The notes beneath the pieces were generated by a model. That model was given only the letters and a program-made list of their open reading frames with translations. It was not told the DNA's origin and ran no database searches. From positions 1 to 62,144 of the forward strand of contig JBOGVZ010000070.1 in NCBI GenBank assembly GCA_050692985.1: a DNA stretch of 62,144 nucleotides, in the 5' to 3' direction. The position numbers and the translations under genes are program-made. This stretch comes from JBOGVZ01 sp050692985 (GTDB lineage Bacteria; Actinomycetota; UBA4738; CALAEC01). Shown one piece after another: positions 49,761-59,000 of this stretch (the first letter of the stretch is position 1; each line of letters starts with the position of its first letter).

Positions 49761-51590
49761 ATGTGCGGGATCGTCGGATACGTCGGATCCGAGGAGGCCC
49801 TCCCGGTCATCCTCGACGGGCTCTCTCGCCTGGAGTACCGGGGGTACGACTCCGCGGGCGTGGCCGTGCTGAACGGCGGGGTGCAGGTCGTGAAGCGGGC
49901 CGGCAAGCTGGAGGTCCTCCAGAAGGAGCTGGCCGAGAACGGAGCCCCGTCGGGCACGGTGGGGATGGGCCACACCCGCTGGGCCACCCACGGGCAGCCC
50001 ACCGACCGGAACGCCCACCCCCACCTCGACTGCACCGGCCGCGTGGCGGTGATCCACAACGGGATCATCGAGAACTGGGGAGAGCTCAGGCAGCGGCTCC
50101 AGGACGCCAACCACGTCTTCGTCTCGGACACCGACACCGAGAGCGTGGCCCACCTCGTCGAGGGCCACCTGCAGGAGGGGCTGGCGCTTCCGGACGCCAT
50201 CCGGGCCGCGGTGAAGGAGCTGGAGGGAGCGTACGCCCTGGTGGTGCTGTCGGCGGACGAGCCAGACCTGATCGTGGGGGTCCGGGTGTCCTCGCCGATG
50301 GTCGTGGGCCTCGGGGAGGGGGAGAACCTGGTGGCCTCGGACGCGCCGGCGCTGCTGCCGCGGACCCGGCGGATCGTCCCCCTGGAGGACGGCCAGATGG
50401 TCGAGGTCAGGGCGGACGGCGTCCGGATCACCGACCTGGGCGGCGTCGAGGTGGAGGCTCGCCCCCTGGAGATCGATTGGGACCTCACCCGGGCCGCGAA
50501 GGGCGGGTTCGACGACTTCATGCTCAAGGAGATCCACGAGCAGCCCACCGCGGTCCGGGACACGATCCGGGGGCGCATGCGGGCCGGGGTCCACCGGCTG
50601 GACGAGCTCCGGATGAGCGAGGAGGCTATCCGGGCCGTGGACAAGGTGTTCGTGGTGGCGTGCGGCACCGCCTACCACGCCGGGCTGGTGGCGAAGTACG
50701 CCATCGAGCACTGGACCCGCCTGCCGGTGGAGATCGACATCGCCAGCGAGTTCCGGTACCGGGACCCCGTGCTGGACCGGGGGACGCTGACGCTGGCCGT
50801 CTCCCAGTCCGGGGAGACGATCGACACGCTGGAGGCCCTCCGCCACGCCAAGTCCCAGCAGTCGTGGGTCCTGGCCATCACGAACACGGTGGGGTCCTCG
50901 GTGGCTCGGGAAGCCGACGCGGCCATGTACACGCACGCCGGGCCCGAGGTGGGGGTGGCCGCCACCAAGACCTTCGCCACCCAGATGGTGGCCCTCGACC
51001 TGGTGGCCCTGTACCTGGCCCAGGTTCGGAAGACGATGTTCCCGGAGGAGATCGGCCATATCGTGGACCGGATGCTCGAGCTGCCGGGGAAGATCAGGCA
51101 GATCCTCCAGCTGGACGCGCAGATCCGAGGCCTGGCCGAGCGGTTCCAGGACGCCCGGGACGTGCTGTTCATCGGGCGCCACACGGGGTACCCGGCCGCG
51201 CTCGAGGGGGCCCTGAAGCTCAAGGAGATCTCCTACATCCACGCCGAGGGATATCCGGCGGGCGAGCTGAAGCACGGGCCCATCGCCCTGGTGGAGCCGG
51301 GTGTCCCCGTGGTGGCCGTGGCCACCAAGTGCCACGTCTATCCCAAGATGCTGTCGAACATCCAGGAGGTAAAGGCCCGGGGCGCCGAGGTGATCGCCGT
51401 GGCCACCGAGGGCGACCTGGAGATCGCCGGGCTGGCCGACCACGTCTTGTTCGTCCCCAAGACGCCCGAGCTCCTGTCGCCCGTGCTGGTCTCGGTCCCG
51501 CTCCAGCTCCTGGCGTACCACATCGCCAAGCTGCGGGGCTGCGACGTGGACCAGCCACGAAACCTGGCGAAGTCCGTCACCGTAGAGTAG
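49761..51590 (+). CDS. glmS: Glutamine-fructose-6-phosphate aminotransferase (isomerising)
   Basis: 609 residues, which with glmM supplies UDP-GlcNAc for wall and polysaccharide. Catalytic Cys2 in MCGIVGYVG, HTRWATHGQPTDRNAHPH near residues 72-90 and IHNGIIENWGELR complete the glutaminase domain. Two SIS domains follow, with VVACGTAYHAGLVAKY and SQSGETIDTLEALRHAK, and the C-terminus ends NLAKSVTVE as in the family. No glmS ribozyme or leader is seen; the short upstream gap makes one impossible. Confidence 0.97.
   Translation: MCGIVGYVGSEEALPVILDGLSRLEYRGYDSAGVAVLNGGVQVVKRAGKLEVLQKELAENGAPSGTVGMGHTRWATHGQPTDRNAHPHLDCTGRVAVIHNGIIENWGELRQRLQDANHVFVSDTDTESVAHLVEGHLQEGLALPDAIRAAVKELEGAYALVVLSADEPDLIVGVRVSSPMVVGLGEGENLVASDAPALLPRTRRIVPLEDGQMVEVRADGVRITDLGGVEVEARPLEIDWDLTRAAKGGFDDFMLKEIHEQPTAVRDTIRGRMRAGVHRLDELRMSEEAIRAVDKVFVVACGTAYHAGLVAKYAIEHWTRLPVEIDIASEFRYRDPVLDRGTLTLAVSQSGETIDTLEALRHAKSQQSWVLAITNTVGSSVAREADAAMYTHAGPEVGVAATKTFATQMVALDLVALYLAQVRKTMFPEEIGHIVDRMLELPGKIRQILQLDAQIRGLAERFQDARDVLFIGRHTGYPAALEGALKLKEISYIHAEGYPAGELKHGPIALVEPGVPVVAVATKCHVYPKMLSNIQEVKARGAEVIAVATEGDLEIAGLADHVLFVPKTPELLSPVLVSVPLQLLAYHIAKLRGCDVDQPRNLAKSVTVE
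51583..51588 (+). promoter_or_regulatory. Possible leaderless -10 for acpS
   Basis: TAGAGT, overlapping the last codons of glmS, ends 8 nt before ATG 51597. Confidence 0.25.
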
Positions 51591-51596
51591 GCGCCG

Positions 51597-51971
51597 ATGC
51601 GCATCGTGGGCATCGGTGTGGACGTGGTGGAGGTCGATCGGGTCCGGCGGCTCCTGGAGCGCCACCCCAGGTTCCGGGAGCGGGTGTTCACCCGGGAGGA
51701 GGTGGCCTACTGCGAGGGCAAGGCCAGCGCGGCGGAATGCTACGCGGCCCGGTGGGCGGCCCGGGAGGCGTGCATCAAGGCCCTGGGAGGGATCCGGGGG
51801 GTCCGGTGGCAGGACATCGCGGTGCGCCGGGCCTCCTCCGGAGCCCCAAGCATCGCTCTCGAGGGAAGCGCCCGGGCCCGGGCTCAGGAGGTCGGCGCGA
51901 CCGAGATCCTGTTGTCACTGGGCCACGAGCGTTCCCTGGCCACGGCGTTCTGTGTCGCCGTCGGTGGGTGA
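51597..51971 (+). CDS. acpS: Holo-[acyl-carrier-protein] synthase
   Basis: 124 residues. IVGIGVDVVEVDRV at the start carries the Mg-binding Asp, and AARWAAREACIKALGG near residues 44-59 is the family's second motif (WA-x-KEAxxK, here AAREACIK). It transfers 4'-phosphopantetheine from CoA to acyl carrier protein. It is 6 nt after glmS. The usual downstream partner nnr is separated by an inserted minus-strand glycosyltransferase. Confidence 0.93.
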   Translation: MRIVGIGVDVVEVDRVRRLLERHPRFRERVFTREEVAYCEGKASAAECYAARWAAREACIKALGGIRGVRWQDIAVRRASSGAPSIALEGSARARAQEVGATEILLSLGHERSLATAFCVAVGG

Positions 51972-52039
51972 TCCCCTCGAGATGGGCGCGATGGGGGATC
52001 AGGTGCCGGGCTTCGGCCGCTCGCCCGTGACCACGAGGA

Positions 52040-52957
52040 TCATCGGCCGGAACCTCCCTCGGCCCCGGGGGGTGGTTCCCGACGCTCGAGCGAGGCCCGG
52101 GACGGGCGCAGCGATCGGAGCGCGTACCACGCGGTTCGGGCGGACGGCCGAGATCGGAAGGATCGGAGGAACGCCCTCCGAGCGAGGCGGTTGTCGCCGA
52201 CACGCCCGACGTGTTGTCCGATACGGAACCACCGGAAGGCCGCGGCCTTGGGATGATCGGCGAAGTAGTCCGCGTGGCGACGAAGGACATCGAGCCCACC
52301 GGCCAGTCGGACGGCGGCGGCCCTTCCGTGGCGGGGTGCCTGGTGGTACCTGAACAGGTACCCCACCTCGGGGACGGTGGTGACCGGCGCCACCTGCGCC
52401 AGCCGTAGCCACCACTCGATGTCGTCACCCGCCCGCAGGCTCTCGTCGAACGACAGGATCAGGTCTCGGCGAACGGTGGTGGTCCCGACGTGTGGCACGA
52501 TTCCTTCCAGGATCGAGTCGCTCACGTCCCCCTCGAGGGTGCGGCCCGAGGGCCGGCCGCCGTCCAGCGACGCGGACCAGCACACGGCGATCGGGGCACG
52601 AGACATCCCCCGCAGCCCGAGCTCGAGCTTCCGTGGCGTGTACACGTCGTCGTCATCCAGGAAGGTCACGTACGTGCCCCGGGCCGCCCCCACTCCCGTG
52701 TTGCGGGCAGCCGCGGGACCGCCGTTCGTCTCGCGGCGGATGATCCTGAAGCGGGCGTCCGCCGGAGCCGCCAGCGGCTCCGGGCTGGCGTCGTCGACCA
52801 CGATGCACTCGAAGTCGCCGATGGTCTGTGAGGCAACCGAGCCTAGGGCCTGGGAGAGATACTGGGGACGTCCATAGGCGGAGACGATGACGCTGAACAG
52901 GGGAGACCCCTCACCGGTCGAGGGCGGCTTCCCCGGGGGGGATGCTTCACGGTCCAC
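52040..52957 (-). CDS. Glycosyltransferase family 2 protein
   Basis: 305 residues from GTG 52957. GT-A fold: FSVIVSAYGRPQYLSQALGSVASQT, FECIVVDDASPE, NGGPAAARNTGVGAARGTYVTFLDDDDVYTPRKLE (the acidic metal-binding motif), then FDESLRAGDDIEWWLRLAQ with the catalytic-base region. No membrane helix. It sits in opposite orientation between acpS and nnr, which are normally adjacent, so it is an insertion into the housekeeping block. A TACCTT box lies 6 nt before the GTG. Acceptor unknown. Confidence 0.85.
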   Translation of the reverse strand: MDREASPPGKPPSTGEGSPLFSVIVSAYGRPQYLSQALGSVASQTIGDFECIVVDDASPEPLAAPADARFRIIRRETNGGPAAARNTGVGAARGTYVTFLDDDDVYTPRKLELGLRGMSRAPIAVCWSASLDGGRPSGRTLEGDVSDSILEGIVPHVGTTTVRRDLILSFDESLRAGDDIEWWLRLAQVAPVTTVPEVGYLFRYHQAPRHGRAAAVRLAGGLDVLRRHADYFADHPKAAAFRWFRIGQHVGRVGDNRLARRAFLRSFRSRPSARTAWYALRSLRPSRASLERREPPPGAEGGSGR

Positions 52958-52963
52958 CCCATC

Positions 52964-52969
52964 AAGGTA
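52964..52969 (-). promoter_or_regulatory. Possible leaderless -10 for the GT2 gene
   Basis: TACCTT on the minus strand ends 6 nt before GTG 52957. Weak match on its own, included because spacing fits the repeated pattern. Confidence 0.25.
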
Positions 52970-53130
52970 GCCTACGAGCGCGATCGGCTACCAACCCGGT
53001 ACCTCACGGGTCCACGATCCGGAAGGGGTGGGGTATCGGGCCGAGCGAGTGGATCTCTGCGGAACCGAGCCTGGGAGGTGGTCGCTGTGGTTGGTCCGGT
53101 CGCCGGGCTCGAGAGAGGGCCGAGGAGCGC

Positions 53131-54663
53131 GTGATCCCGGTATTGACCGCGGCCGAAACCCAGGCGCTGGACCGGGCCACCGAGGCCCGGGGGACCAGCA
53201 TCGAGGCGCTCATGGAGCGGGCCGGGCTCGCGGTGGCCCGGACGGCGGCCCGGGTGGCCGGGGGGACCTACGGGCGGCGGGCCGTGGTGGTGTGCGGCAA
53301 GGGAAACAACGGGGGGGACGGCCTGGTGGCCGCCCGGTACCTGTCCCGGTGGGGGGTCGGCACCACCGTGCTCCTCCTGGCGGCCCCGGAGCATCTGCGG
53401 GGTCCGGCGGCCGCCAACTGGCGGCGCCTCGAGGGGACCGGGGTGCGCCGCCGTCCCTTCGAGCTTTCGGTGTTGGACCGGGAGCTGGCCCGGTCGGACG
53501 TGGCCGTCGACGCGGTGTTCGGCAGCGGGTTCCGGGGCGTGGCCGAGGGGCCCTACGCGGACGCGATCGAGCGGCTCGACGGGGACGTCGTTCCCGTGGC
53601 CGCCGTGGACATCCCCTCGGGCGTGGAGGGGGACACGGGAGCGGTCCCCGGCCCTGCGGTCCGAGCCGTGGCCACGGTGACGTTCGGGGCGGCCAAGGTC
53701 GGCGACGTCCTGCACCCGGGAGCCGCCCGCGCGGGGCGCGTGGAGGTCGCGGACATCGGCTTCCCCGCCGACCTGTTGACCAGCGACCTCGTGCTGGTCG
53801 AGCCCGGGGACGTCCGGGACCTCCTCCCGGTGCGCAAGGCCGACACCCACAAGCGGCGCTCCGGGGTCGTCCTGGTGGTGGCGGGCTCGCGGAGGATGAC
53901 CGGGGCCCCCCACCTGGTGGCCGAAGGCGCCTACCGGGTCGGCGCGGGCCTGGTGCGGGTGGCGATGCCGGAGGGCGTCCTCCCGGTGGTCCAGTCGGGG
54001 CTGGCCGAGGCCACGTTCCTGCCGCTCCCGGAGGGGCCGGCGGGATCGGTGGCCGAATCCGCCTGGGACGTCATGAAGGGGGAGCTCGACGGGGTCGGCG
54101 CGGTGGGGATCGGCCCCGGGCTCTCCACCGACGAGGAGACGCCCGCGTTCGTCCGGCGGGTGGTCCGAGAGTCTCCCGTCCCCGTGGTGGTGGACGCGGA
54201 CGCGATCAACGCCTTCGCGGGGCACCCCGCGGACCTGGCGGGGCGGGTCTCGGATGTGGTGATCACCCCGCACACCGGGGAGTTCGGACGGCTGTTCGAC
54301 CTGCCCGTGGCCGAGGTGCTGGCCGACCGGGTGGGGGTGGTGCGGAAGGCGGCCGCGGAGACCCGCTGCGTGGTCCTCCTCAAGGGGAGCCGGACCCTGG
54401 TGGCGGTTCCCGACGGCCGGGTCCGCATCAACCCCACCGGAACCCCGGTGCTGGCCACCGGGGGCACCGGCGACGTCCTGACCGGTGCGGTGGCCGCTTT
54501 CCTGGCCCGGGGCCTTTCGCCGGTGGACGCGGCCACCGTGGGGGCGTACGTGCACGGCCTGGCCGGCACCGTGGCCGGCGAGCTCCTGGGCGAGGGGGCG
54601 GTCTCCGGTGACGTGGCCGCATCGCTGCCGGAGGCGACGGCCCGGGTCCGGGGGGCCGGATGA
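53131..54663 (+). CDS. nnr: Bifunctional NAD(P)H-hydrate repair enzyme
   Basis: 510 residues. The N-terminal epimerase domain (1-215) has LTAAETQALDRATEARG and VVVCGKGNNGGDGLVAARYLSRWG. The C-terminal ADP-dependent dehydratase domain (220-505) has RKADTHKRRSGVVLVVAGSRRMTGAPHLVAEGAYRVGAGLV, ITPHTGEFGRLF and LATGGTGDVLTGAVAAFLARG, the ADP-binding GTGD motif. Together they repair NADHX and NADPHX. GTG 53131 is preceded by GAGGAG at 4 nt. The stop overlaps alr by 4 nt. Confidence 0.95.
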   Translation: MIPVLTAAETQALDRATEARGTSIEALMERAGLAVARTAARVAGGTYGRRAVVVCGKGNNGGDGLVAARYLSRWGVGTTVLLLAAPEHLRGPAAANWRRLEGTGVRRRPFELSVLDRELARSDVAVDAVFGSGFRGVAEGPYADAIERLDGDVVPVAAVDIPSGVEGDTGAVPGPAVRAVATVTFGAAKVGDVLHPGAARAGRVEVADIGFPADLLTSDLVLVEPGDVRDLLPVRKADTHKRRSGVVLVVAGSRRMTGAPHLVAEGAYRVGAGLVRVAMPEGVLPVVQSGLAEATFLPLPEGPAGSVAESAWDVMKGELDGVGAVGIGPGLSTDEETPAFVRRVVRESPVPVVVDADAINAFAGHPADLAGRVSDVVITPHTGEFGRLFDLPVAEVLADRVGVVRKAAAETRCVVLLKGSRTLVAVPDGRVRINPTGTPVLATGGTGDVLTGAVAAFLARGLSPVDAATVGAYVHGLAGTVAGELLGEGAVSGDVAASLPEATARVRGAG

Positions 54664-55784
54664 GGTTCCGGCCCACGGTCGCCGAGGTGGACCTCGGGGC
54701 CGTCCGGCACAACGCGGAGGCCCTCAGGCCCGCGTCCGCCGAGCTGATGGCCGTGGTCAAGGCGAACGCCTACGGCCACGGCGACGTCCCGGTGGCCACC
54801 GCCGCCGTGGAGGCCGGGGCCACCTGGCTGGGGGTGGCCCTGGTGGAGGAGGGGCTGCGCCTCCGGGAGGCGGGCATCGGCGCCCCCATCCTGGTGCTGA
54901 CGGAGCTCCCTCCCGGCTCGGAGAAGGACGCCCTGGCCGCCGACCTCACGCCGACCCTGTACACCGAGCCGGGCCTGGAGGCGGTGGCCGCGGCCGCCCG
55001 GGCCGTGGGGCGGGTGGCCGGCGTCCACGTCAAGCTCGATACCGGGATGCACCGCGTGGGGCTGGATCCGGGGCGAGCCGGCCCGTTCCTGGACCACGTC
55101 CGCGAGCGCGGCCTCGAGCTCGAGGGGCTGTGGACGCACTTCGCCATGGCCGACGAGCCCGGCGATCCGTCGGCCCGGCGGCAGCTCGAGTGGTTCCTGC
55201 GGGTGGCGGAGGGGGCCGCCGCGCGGGGCCACCGGCCGCGGTACCTGCACGCCGCGAACTCGGGCGCGGTGCTGGCGATGCCCCAGTCCCACCTGGACCT
55301 GGTCCGGGTCGGCGTGGCGCTGTACGGGATCTCTCCCGGCCCGGCTCTCGACGGCCGGGCGGGCCTCCGTCCGGCGATGTCGCTCCGCTCGCGCGTCTCG
55401 CTGGTCAAGCGGGTGGACGCGGGCCAGGGACTGTCGTACGGGCTGCGGTACCGGCTGGGCCGGGAGGCCACCATCGCCACGGTTCCCGTCGGGTATGCGG
55501 ACGGCTACTTCCGCGGGCTGTCCGAACGGGGCCGGGTGCTGATCCGGGAACGGCGGTACCCGGTGGCCGGCACAATCACCATGGACCAGCTCCTGGTGGA
55601 CCTGGGCGACGACCCCGTGGAGGCCGGAGACGAGGTCGTGCTGTTCGGCTCCCAGGGCCACGACCGGATCACCGCGGAGGAGGTGGCGTCGTGGATCGGG
55701 ACGATCGGGTACGAGGTGGTGTGCGCGGTCGGTGAGCGGGTCCCCCGGGAGTACCTCGGCGGGCCCGGAGGGGATCCCGGGTGA
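54660..55784 (+). CDS. alr: Alanine racemase
   Basis: 374 residues, PLP-dependent conversion of L- to D-alanine for peptidoglycan. The PLP lysine is K34 in MAVVKANAYGHG; HVKLDTGMHRVGL near residue 122, the catalytic Tyr in QGLSYGLRYRL and GYADGYFRGLSERGRVLI follow, with TMDQLLVDLG near the end. ATG overlaps the nnr stop. The usual actinobacterial nnr-alr order is kept. Confidence 0.97.
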   Translation: MRFRPTVAEVDLGAVRHNAEALRPASAELMAVVKANAYGHGDVPVATAAVEAGATWLGVALVEEGLRLREAGIGAPILVLTELPPGSEKDALAADLTPTLYTEPGLEAVAAAARAVGRVAGVHVKLDTGMHRVGLDPGRAGPFLDHVRERGLELEGLWTHFAMADEPGDPSARRQLEWFLRVAEGAAARGHRPRYLHAANSGAVLAMPQSHLDLVRVGVALYGISPGPALDGRAGLRPAMSLRSRVSLVKRVDAGQGLSYGLRYRLGREATIATVPVGYADGYFRGLSERGRVLIRERRYPVAGTITMDQLLVDLGDDPVEAGDEVVLFGSQGHDRITAEEVASWIGTIGYEVVCAVGERVPREYLGGPGGDPG

Positions 55785-56892
55785 GCGAGGCCCTCGGGCC
55801 GGACGTGCCGGATCGCGGTTCACGACGCTCCGCTCGCCTGCGGAAGACGCTGTTCGGCGTGGGCGTCGCCGCGGCGGTGGCGGCGGGGGTCGTGGTGGCC
55901 CAGCGTGCCGCGGCCCGGCGGCTGCGCGGCAGGCCGGACCACGAGACGGGTGAGGACCTGGGGCTCCTCCCCGAGGAGGACCTGGGCCCGGTCGGGTCCT
56001 CCGACGGCACGGAGCTGGCGGTGCGGGCCGCCGGCCCCCGGGGAGCCCCCACGCTGGTGTTCGCCCACGGGTTCGGCCTCGACATGACCACGTGGCACTA
56101 CCAGTGGACCGAGCTCGCGGGTCGCTACCGGTGCGTGCTGTTCGACCACCGGGCCACGGGCGGTCGGGGAAGCCGCGCTCCGGGGACTACTCGATCATGG
56201 CCATGGGCAAGGACCTGAAGGCCGTGCTCGACGCGGCGGTGCCCGAGGGCCCGGCCGTGCTGATCGGGCACAGCATGGGGGGGATGGGGATCCTGGCGTT
56301 CGCCGGGGAGCATCCCGAGGAGTTCGGCCGCCGCGTGGCCGGGGTGGTGCTGGCCGACACCGTCGGGTCGGACGTCCTCCGGGAGGTGCTGGGGGGGCTG
56401 GGGGCCCGGGCGGGGTGGGCCCTCCGGCGGATGGGCCCCCGGCTGGCGGCCCGCCCGGACGCCGCCGAGCGGCTCCGGGCCCTGGTCCGCCGGTTCGGCG
56501 TGGACCTGTCGTTCCTGGTGGCCTGGGTGACGAACTTCGGGCCCGGGGCCTCCCCCAGCCAGGTCGAGTACGTGACCCGGCTGGCCCAGGATGCCCCGGT
56601 CGAGGTGTGGATCCACACGCTCCAGGATCTGGTGGAGATCGATTTCCGGGAGGCCCTCCGGAACGTCACGGTGCCGTCGCTGGTGATCGTGGGGGACCGC
56701 GACCTGATCACGCCGAAGACCGGGGCCCAGGTGTTGCACGCGGCGCTGCCCCGGGCCCGGGCCGTGGTCATCGCCGGCGCCGGGCACGTCTCGATGATGG
56801 AACGGCACCGTGTGTTCAACGAGGTGCTGGGGAGCTACCTGGACGAGGTGGTCCCGGTTCGGCCGACGGGGAAGGCCGCGGCCCGCCGGTGA
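55781..56892 (+). pseudogene. Alpha/beta hydrolase with a single-base frameshift
   Basis: Starts GTG 55781 overlapping alr. One frame encodes a membrane helix (25-42), then APTLVFAHGFGLDMTTWHYQWTELAGRYRCVLFDHR; at 56150-56153 the sense moves to another frame that continues GHGRSGKPRSGDYSIMAMGKDL, VLIGHSMGGMGILAFAG (nucleophile elbow), a late Asp in VGDRDLITP and His in GAGHVSMMERH. Adding one G to the run CACCGGG would restore DHRGHGRSG and a protein of about 370 residues. This is either a recent inactivation or a sequencing error in a G run. The rest of the gene is intact, so I suspect recent loss or error. Confidence 0.8.
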
Positions 56893-57812
56893 GGTCCCGG
56901 CACGAGCCAGCCCCTCCCGGCGGGGGGATCACCGCCGTCGAGGGGATCCGGGTGGGGCACTGGAGCGACGAGCGGGCCCGCACCGGCTGCACGGTGGTGC
57001 TGTGCCCCCCCGCCACCGTGGGCTCCGCGGAGGTCCGCGGCGGCGCGCCAGGAACGCGGGAGACCGATCTGCTTCGCCCCGGGATGCTCGTCCGGGAGGT
57101 CCACGCGGTGCTCCTGGCGGGCGGCAGCGCGTTCGGCCTGGCCGCGGCCGACGGCGTGGTCCGGTGGCTGGAGGAGCGGGGGATCGGGTTCGATGCCGGC
57201 GTGGCCAGGGTGCCGATCGTGCCGGCGGCCGTGGTGTTCGACCTCGGGGTGGGCGATCCGGCCGTGCGCCCCGGCCCCGAGGCCGGGTACGCCGCGTGCC
57301 AGGCCGCCGGGGCGGAGGTCGCCGAGGGCCGGGTGGGAGGAGGGACCGGGGCCACCGTGGCCAAGCTGCACGGCCCAGAGCGGGCCGTCCCCGGCGGGGT
57401 GGGGACGGCCTCGGTGAGCGAGGAGGGCGTCACCGTCGGGGCCCTTTCGGTGGTCAACGCCTACGGCGAGGTGGTGGACGACCAGGGAGGGGTCCTGGCG
57501 GGGGCCCGCGCGGGCGAGGACGGGCCGGGCGACGAGACCGTCCCGCCGTGGCCCGAGCCCGGCACGAACACGACGGTCGCCGTCGTGGCCACCGATGCCC
57601 GGATCTCCAAGGAGCGGGCCCACCTCCTGGCCATCGCGGCGCACGATGGCCTTGCCCGGGCCGTGAGGCCCGCGCATACAATGTGGGACGGCGACACCAT
57701 CTTCACCCTGGCCACCGGGAGGAATGAGGTCCCCCAGCCCGTCCTGGAGCGCATGGCCGAGGAGGCCCTGGCCCAGGCCATCCGGCGGGCGGTCCGGGGG
57801 ACGGGGGGGTAA
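56889..57812 (+). CDS. P1-family (DmpA/BapA-like) peptidase
   Basis: 307 residues from GTG 56889, overlapping the hydrolase stop. GITAVEGIRVGHWSDERARTGCTVVLCP, HAVLLAGGSAFGLAAADGVVRWLEE, and GRVGGGTGATVAKLHG are the conserved blocks of this Ntn-type aminopeptidase family, and GTNTTVAVVATDARISKERAHLLAIAAHDGLARAVRPAHTMWDGDTIF is the characteristic second half. Members cleave themselves before a Ser or Thr to become active; the cleavage site is probably at TNTT near residue 231. Substrate unknown. Confidence 0.82.
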   Translation: MRSRHEPAPPGGGITAVEGIRVGHWSDERARTGCTVVLCPPATVGSAEVRGGAPGTRETDLLRPGMLVREVHAVLLAGGSAFGLAAADGVVRWLEERGIGFDAGVARVPIVPAAVVFDLGVGDPAVRPGPEAGYAACQAAGAEVAEGRVGGGTGATVAKLHGPERAVPGGVGTASVSEEGVTVGALSVVNAYGEVVDDQGGVLAGARAGEDGPGDETVPPWPEPGTNTTVAVVATDARISKERAHLLAIAAHDGLARAVRPAHTMWDGDTIFTLATGRNEVPQPVLERMAEEALAQAIRRAVRGTGG

Positions 57813-57892
57813 CTCACCCTGAGCGAAGGAGACGAGGGCCGGACGGCGAGCGAACCGGGGCCTCGCGAGGCCCCCACGGACGAGGGGGAGCG

Positions 57893-58498
57893 GTGAGCAC
57901 CAGGCTCCAGGAGCTGGCGCAGGAAGCGGCGGTGTGCACGCGATGCCGCCTGTCTGCGGGGCGGACCCAGGTCGTGTTCGCAGACGGGAACCCGGGCGCG
58001 GACCTCATGTTCATCGGGGAGGGCCCCGGGTTCCACGAGGACAAGCAGGGACTTCCGTTCGTGGGCGCCGCCGGCCAGCTCCTGAACCGCCTCCTGGGGG
58101 AGATCGGGCTCCGCCGGGAGGACGTGTACATCTGCAACACGATCAAGTGCCGCCCTCCCGGGAACCGGGACCCCCTGCCGGACGAGATCGAGTCCTGCAA
58201 GCCGTACCTGTTGGGCCAGGTCGACCTGGTCGACCCCCGCGTGATCGTCACGCTGGGGAACTTCGCCACCCGGGTGATCCTGGACCGGCCCGTGGCCATC
58301 TCCCGGGTCCGGGGACAGAAGCAGACCTGGCGGGGCCGGGTGGTGATCCCCACGTTCCACCCCGCGGCGGTCCTCCGCGGCGGCGGTGACGCCAGCACAC
58401 CCATGCGCGGTCTCCGCGAGGACCTCGCCCTGGCCAAGGCCACGCTGGAGGAGGCGGCGGCCGGCGTCGCCCCGGAGGAGCAGCTCGGACTGTTCTGA
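57893..58498 (+). CDS. Uracil-DNA glycosylase, family 4 type
   Basis: 201 residues. Four cysteines for a 4Fe-4S cluster (Cys15, Cys18 in AVCTRCRL, then Cys in YICNTIKC and ESCKPYL), the family motif IGEGPGFHEDKQGLPFVGAAGQLLN with the catalytic loop, and VIPTFHPAAVLRG near the end, where most family 4 enzymes also carry HPS/HPA. It excises uracil from DNA. GTG preceded by GGGGGAG. It precedes the tsa gene cluster by 10 nt. Confidence 0.92.
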   Translation: MSTRLQELAQEAAVCTRCRLSAGRTQVVFADGNPGADLMFIGEGPGFHEDKQGLPFVGAAGQLLNRLLGEIGLRREDVYICNTIKCRPPGNRDPLPDEIESCKPYLLGQVDLVDPRVIVTLGNFATRVILDRPVAISRVRGQKQTWRGRVVIPTFHPAAVLRGGGDASTPMRGLREDLALAKATLEEAAAGVAPEEQLGLF

Positions 58499-58508
58499 TG
58501 GGCGACCG

Positions 58509-59000
58509 ATGACTGCCGGCCCGATCTCTCTCGTGACCCGCTCCCCGGACGAGACCCGGGACGTGGGAGCCGAGGTGGCCGGGCTTCTGGGCGCCGGCGA
58601 CGTGGTCAGCCTGACCGGCGACCTGGGCGCGGGGAAGACCTGCCTGGTACAGGGCGCCGCCCGGGCGCTGGGGGTCCCTGAGCCGGTGTCCTCGCCGACC
58701 TTCGTGCTGATCAAGGAGTACCGGGGGGAGCTGCCCGTCTACCACGTCGACGTGTACCGGCTCGACCGGATCCAGGACGTGCTCGACCTGGGGTTCGAGG
58801 ACCTGCTGGACCCCTCGGGCGTCGTGTTCGTGGAATGGGGGAGCGCCATCGACGTCCTGCTGCCCGACACCCACCTGGAGATCGGGCTGACCATCCTGGA
58901 CGACGAGACCAGGGGGGTGGACATCATCGGGCGAGGTCCCGGATGGGCGGGGCGGTGGGCCCGGCTGGAGGAGCGCCTGGGCCACTGGAGGGCCGCCTGA
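58509..59000 (+). CDS. tsaE: tRNA t6A biosynthesis ATPase TsaE
   Basis: 163 residues. Walker A SLTGDLGAGKTCLVQGAARALG near residues 34-55, switch-like SSPTFVLIKEY and VYHVDVYRLD, and VVFVEWGSAID as the Walker B region. It is the ATPase that drives turnover of the TsaB-TsaD complex. TsaE-TsaB overlap by one base, and TsaB, RimI and TsaD follow, the standard cluster. Confidence 0.93.
   Translation: MTAGPISLVTRSPDETRDVGAEVAGLLGAGDVVSLTGDLGAGKTCLVQGAARALGVPEPVSSPTFVLIKEYRGELPVYHVDVYRLDRIQDVLDLGFEDLLDPSGVVFVEWGSAIDVLLPDTHLEIGLTILDDETRGVDIIGRGPGWAGRWARLEERLGHWRAA

Noticed and set aside
57857..57874. Terminator between the P1 peptidase and the glycosylase
   Set aside because: The palindrome GGGGCCTC/GAGGCCCC has no T tract and almost no loop; it is probably just a G+C-rich palindrome.
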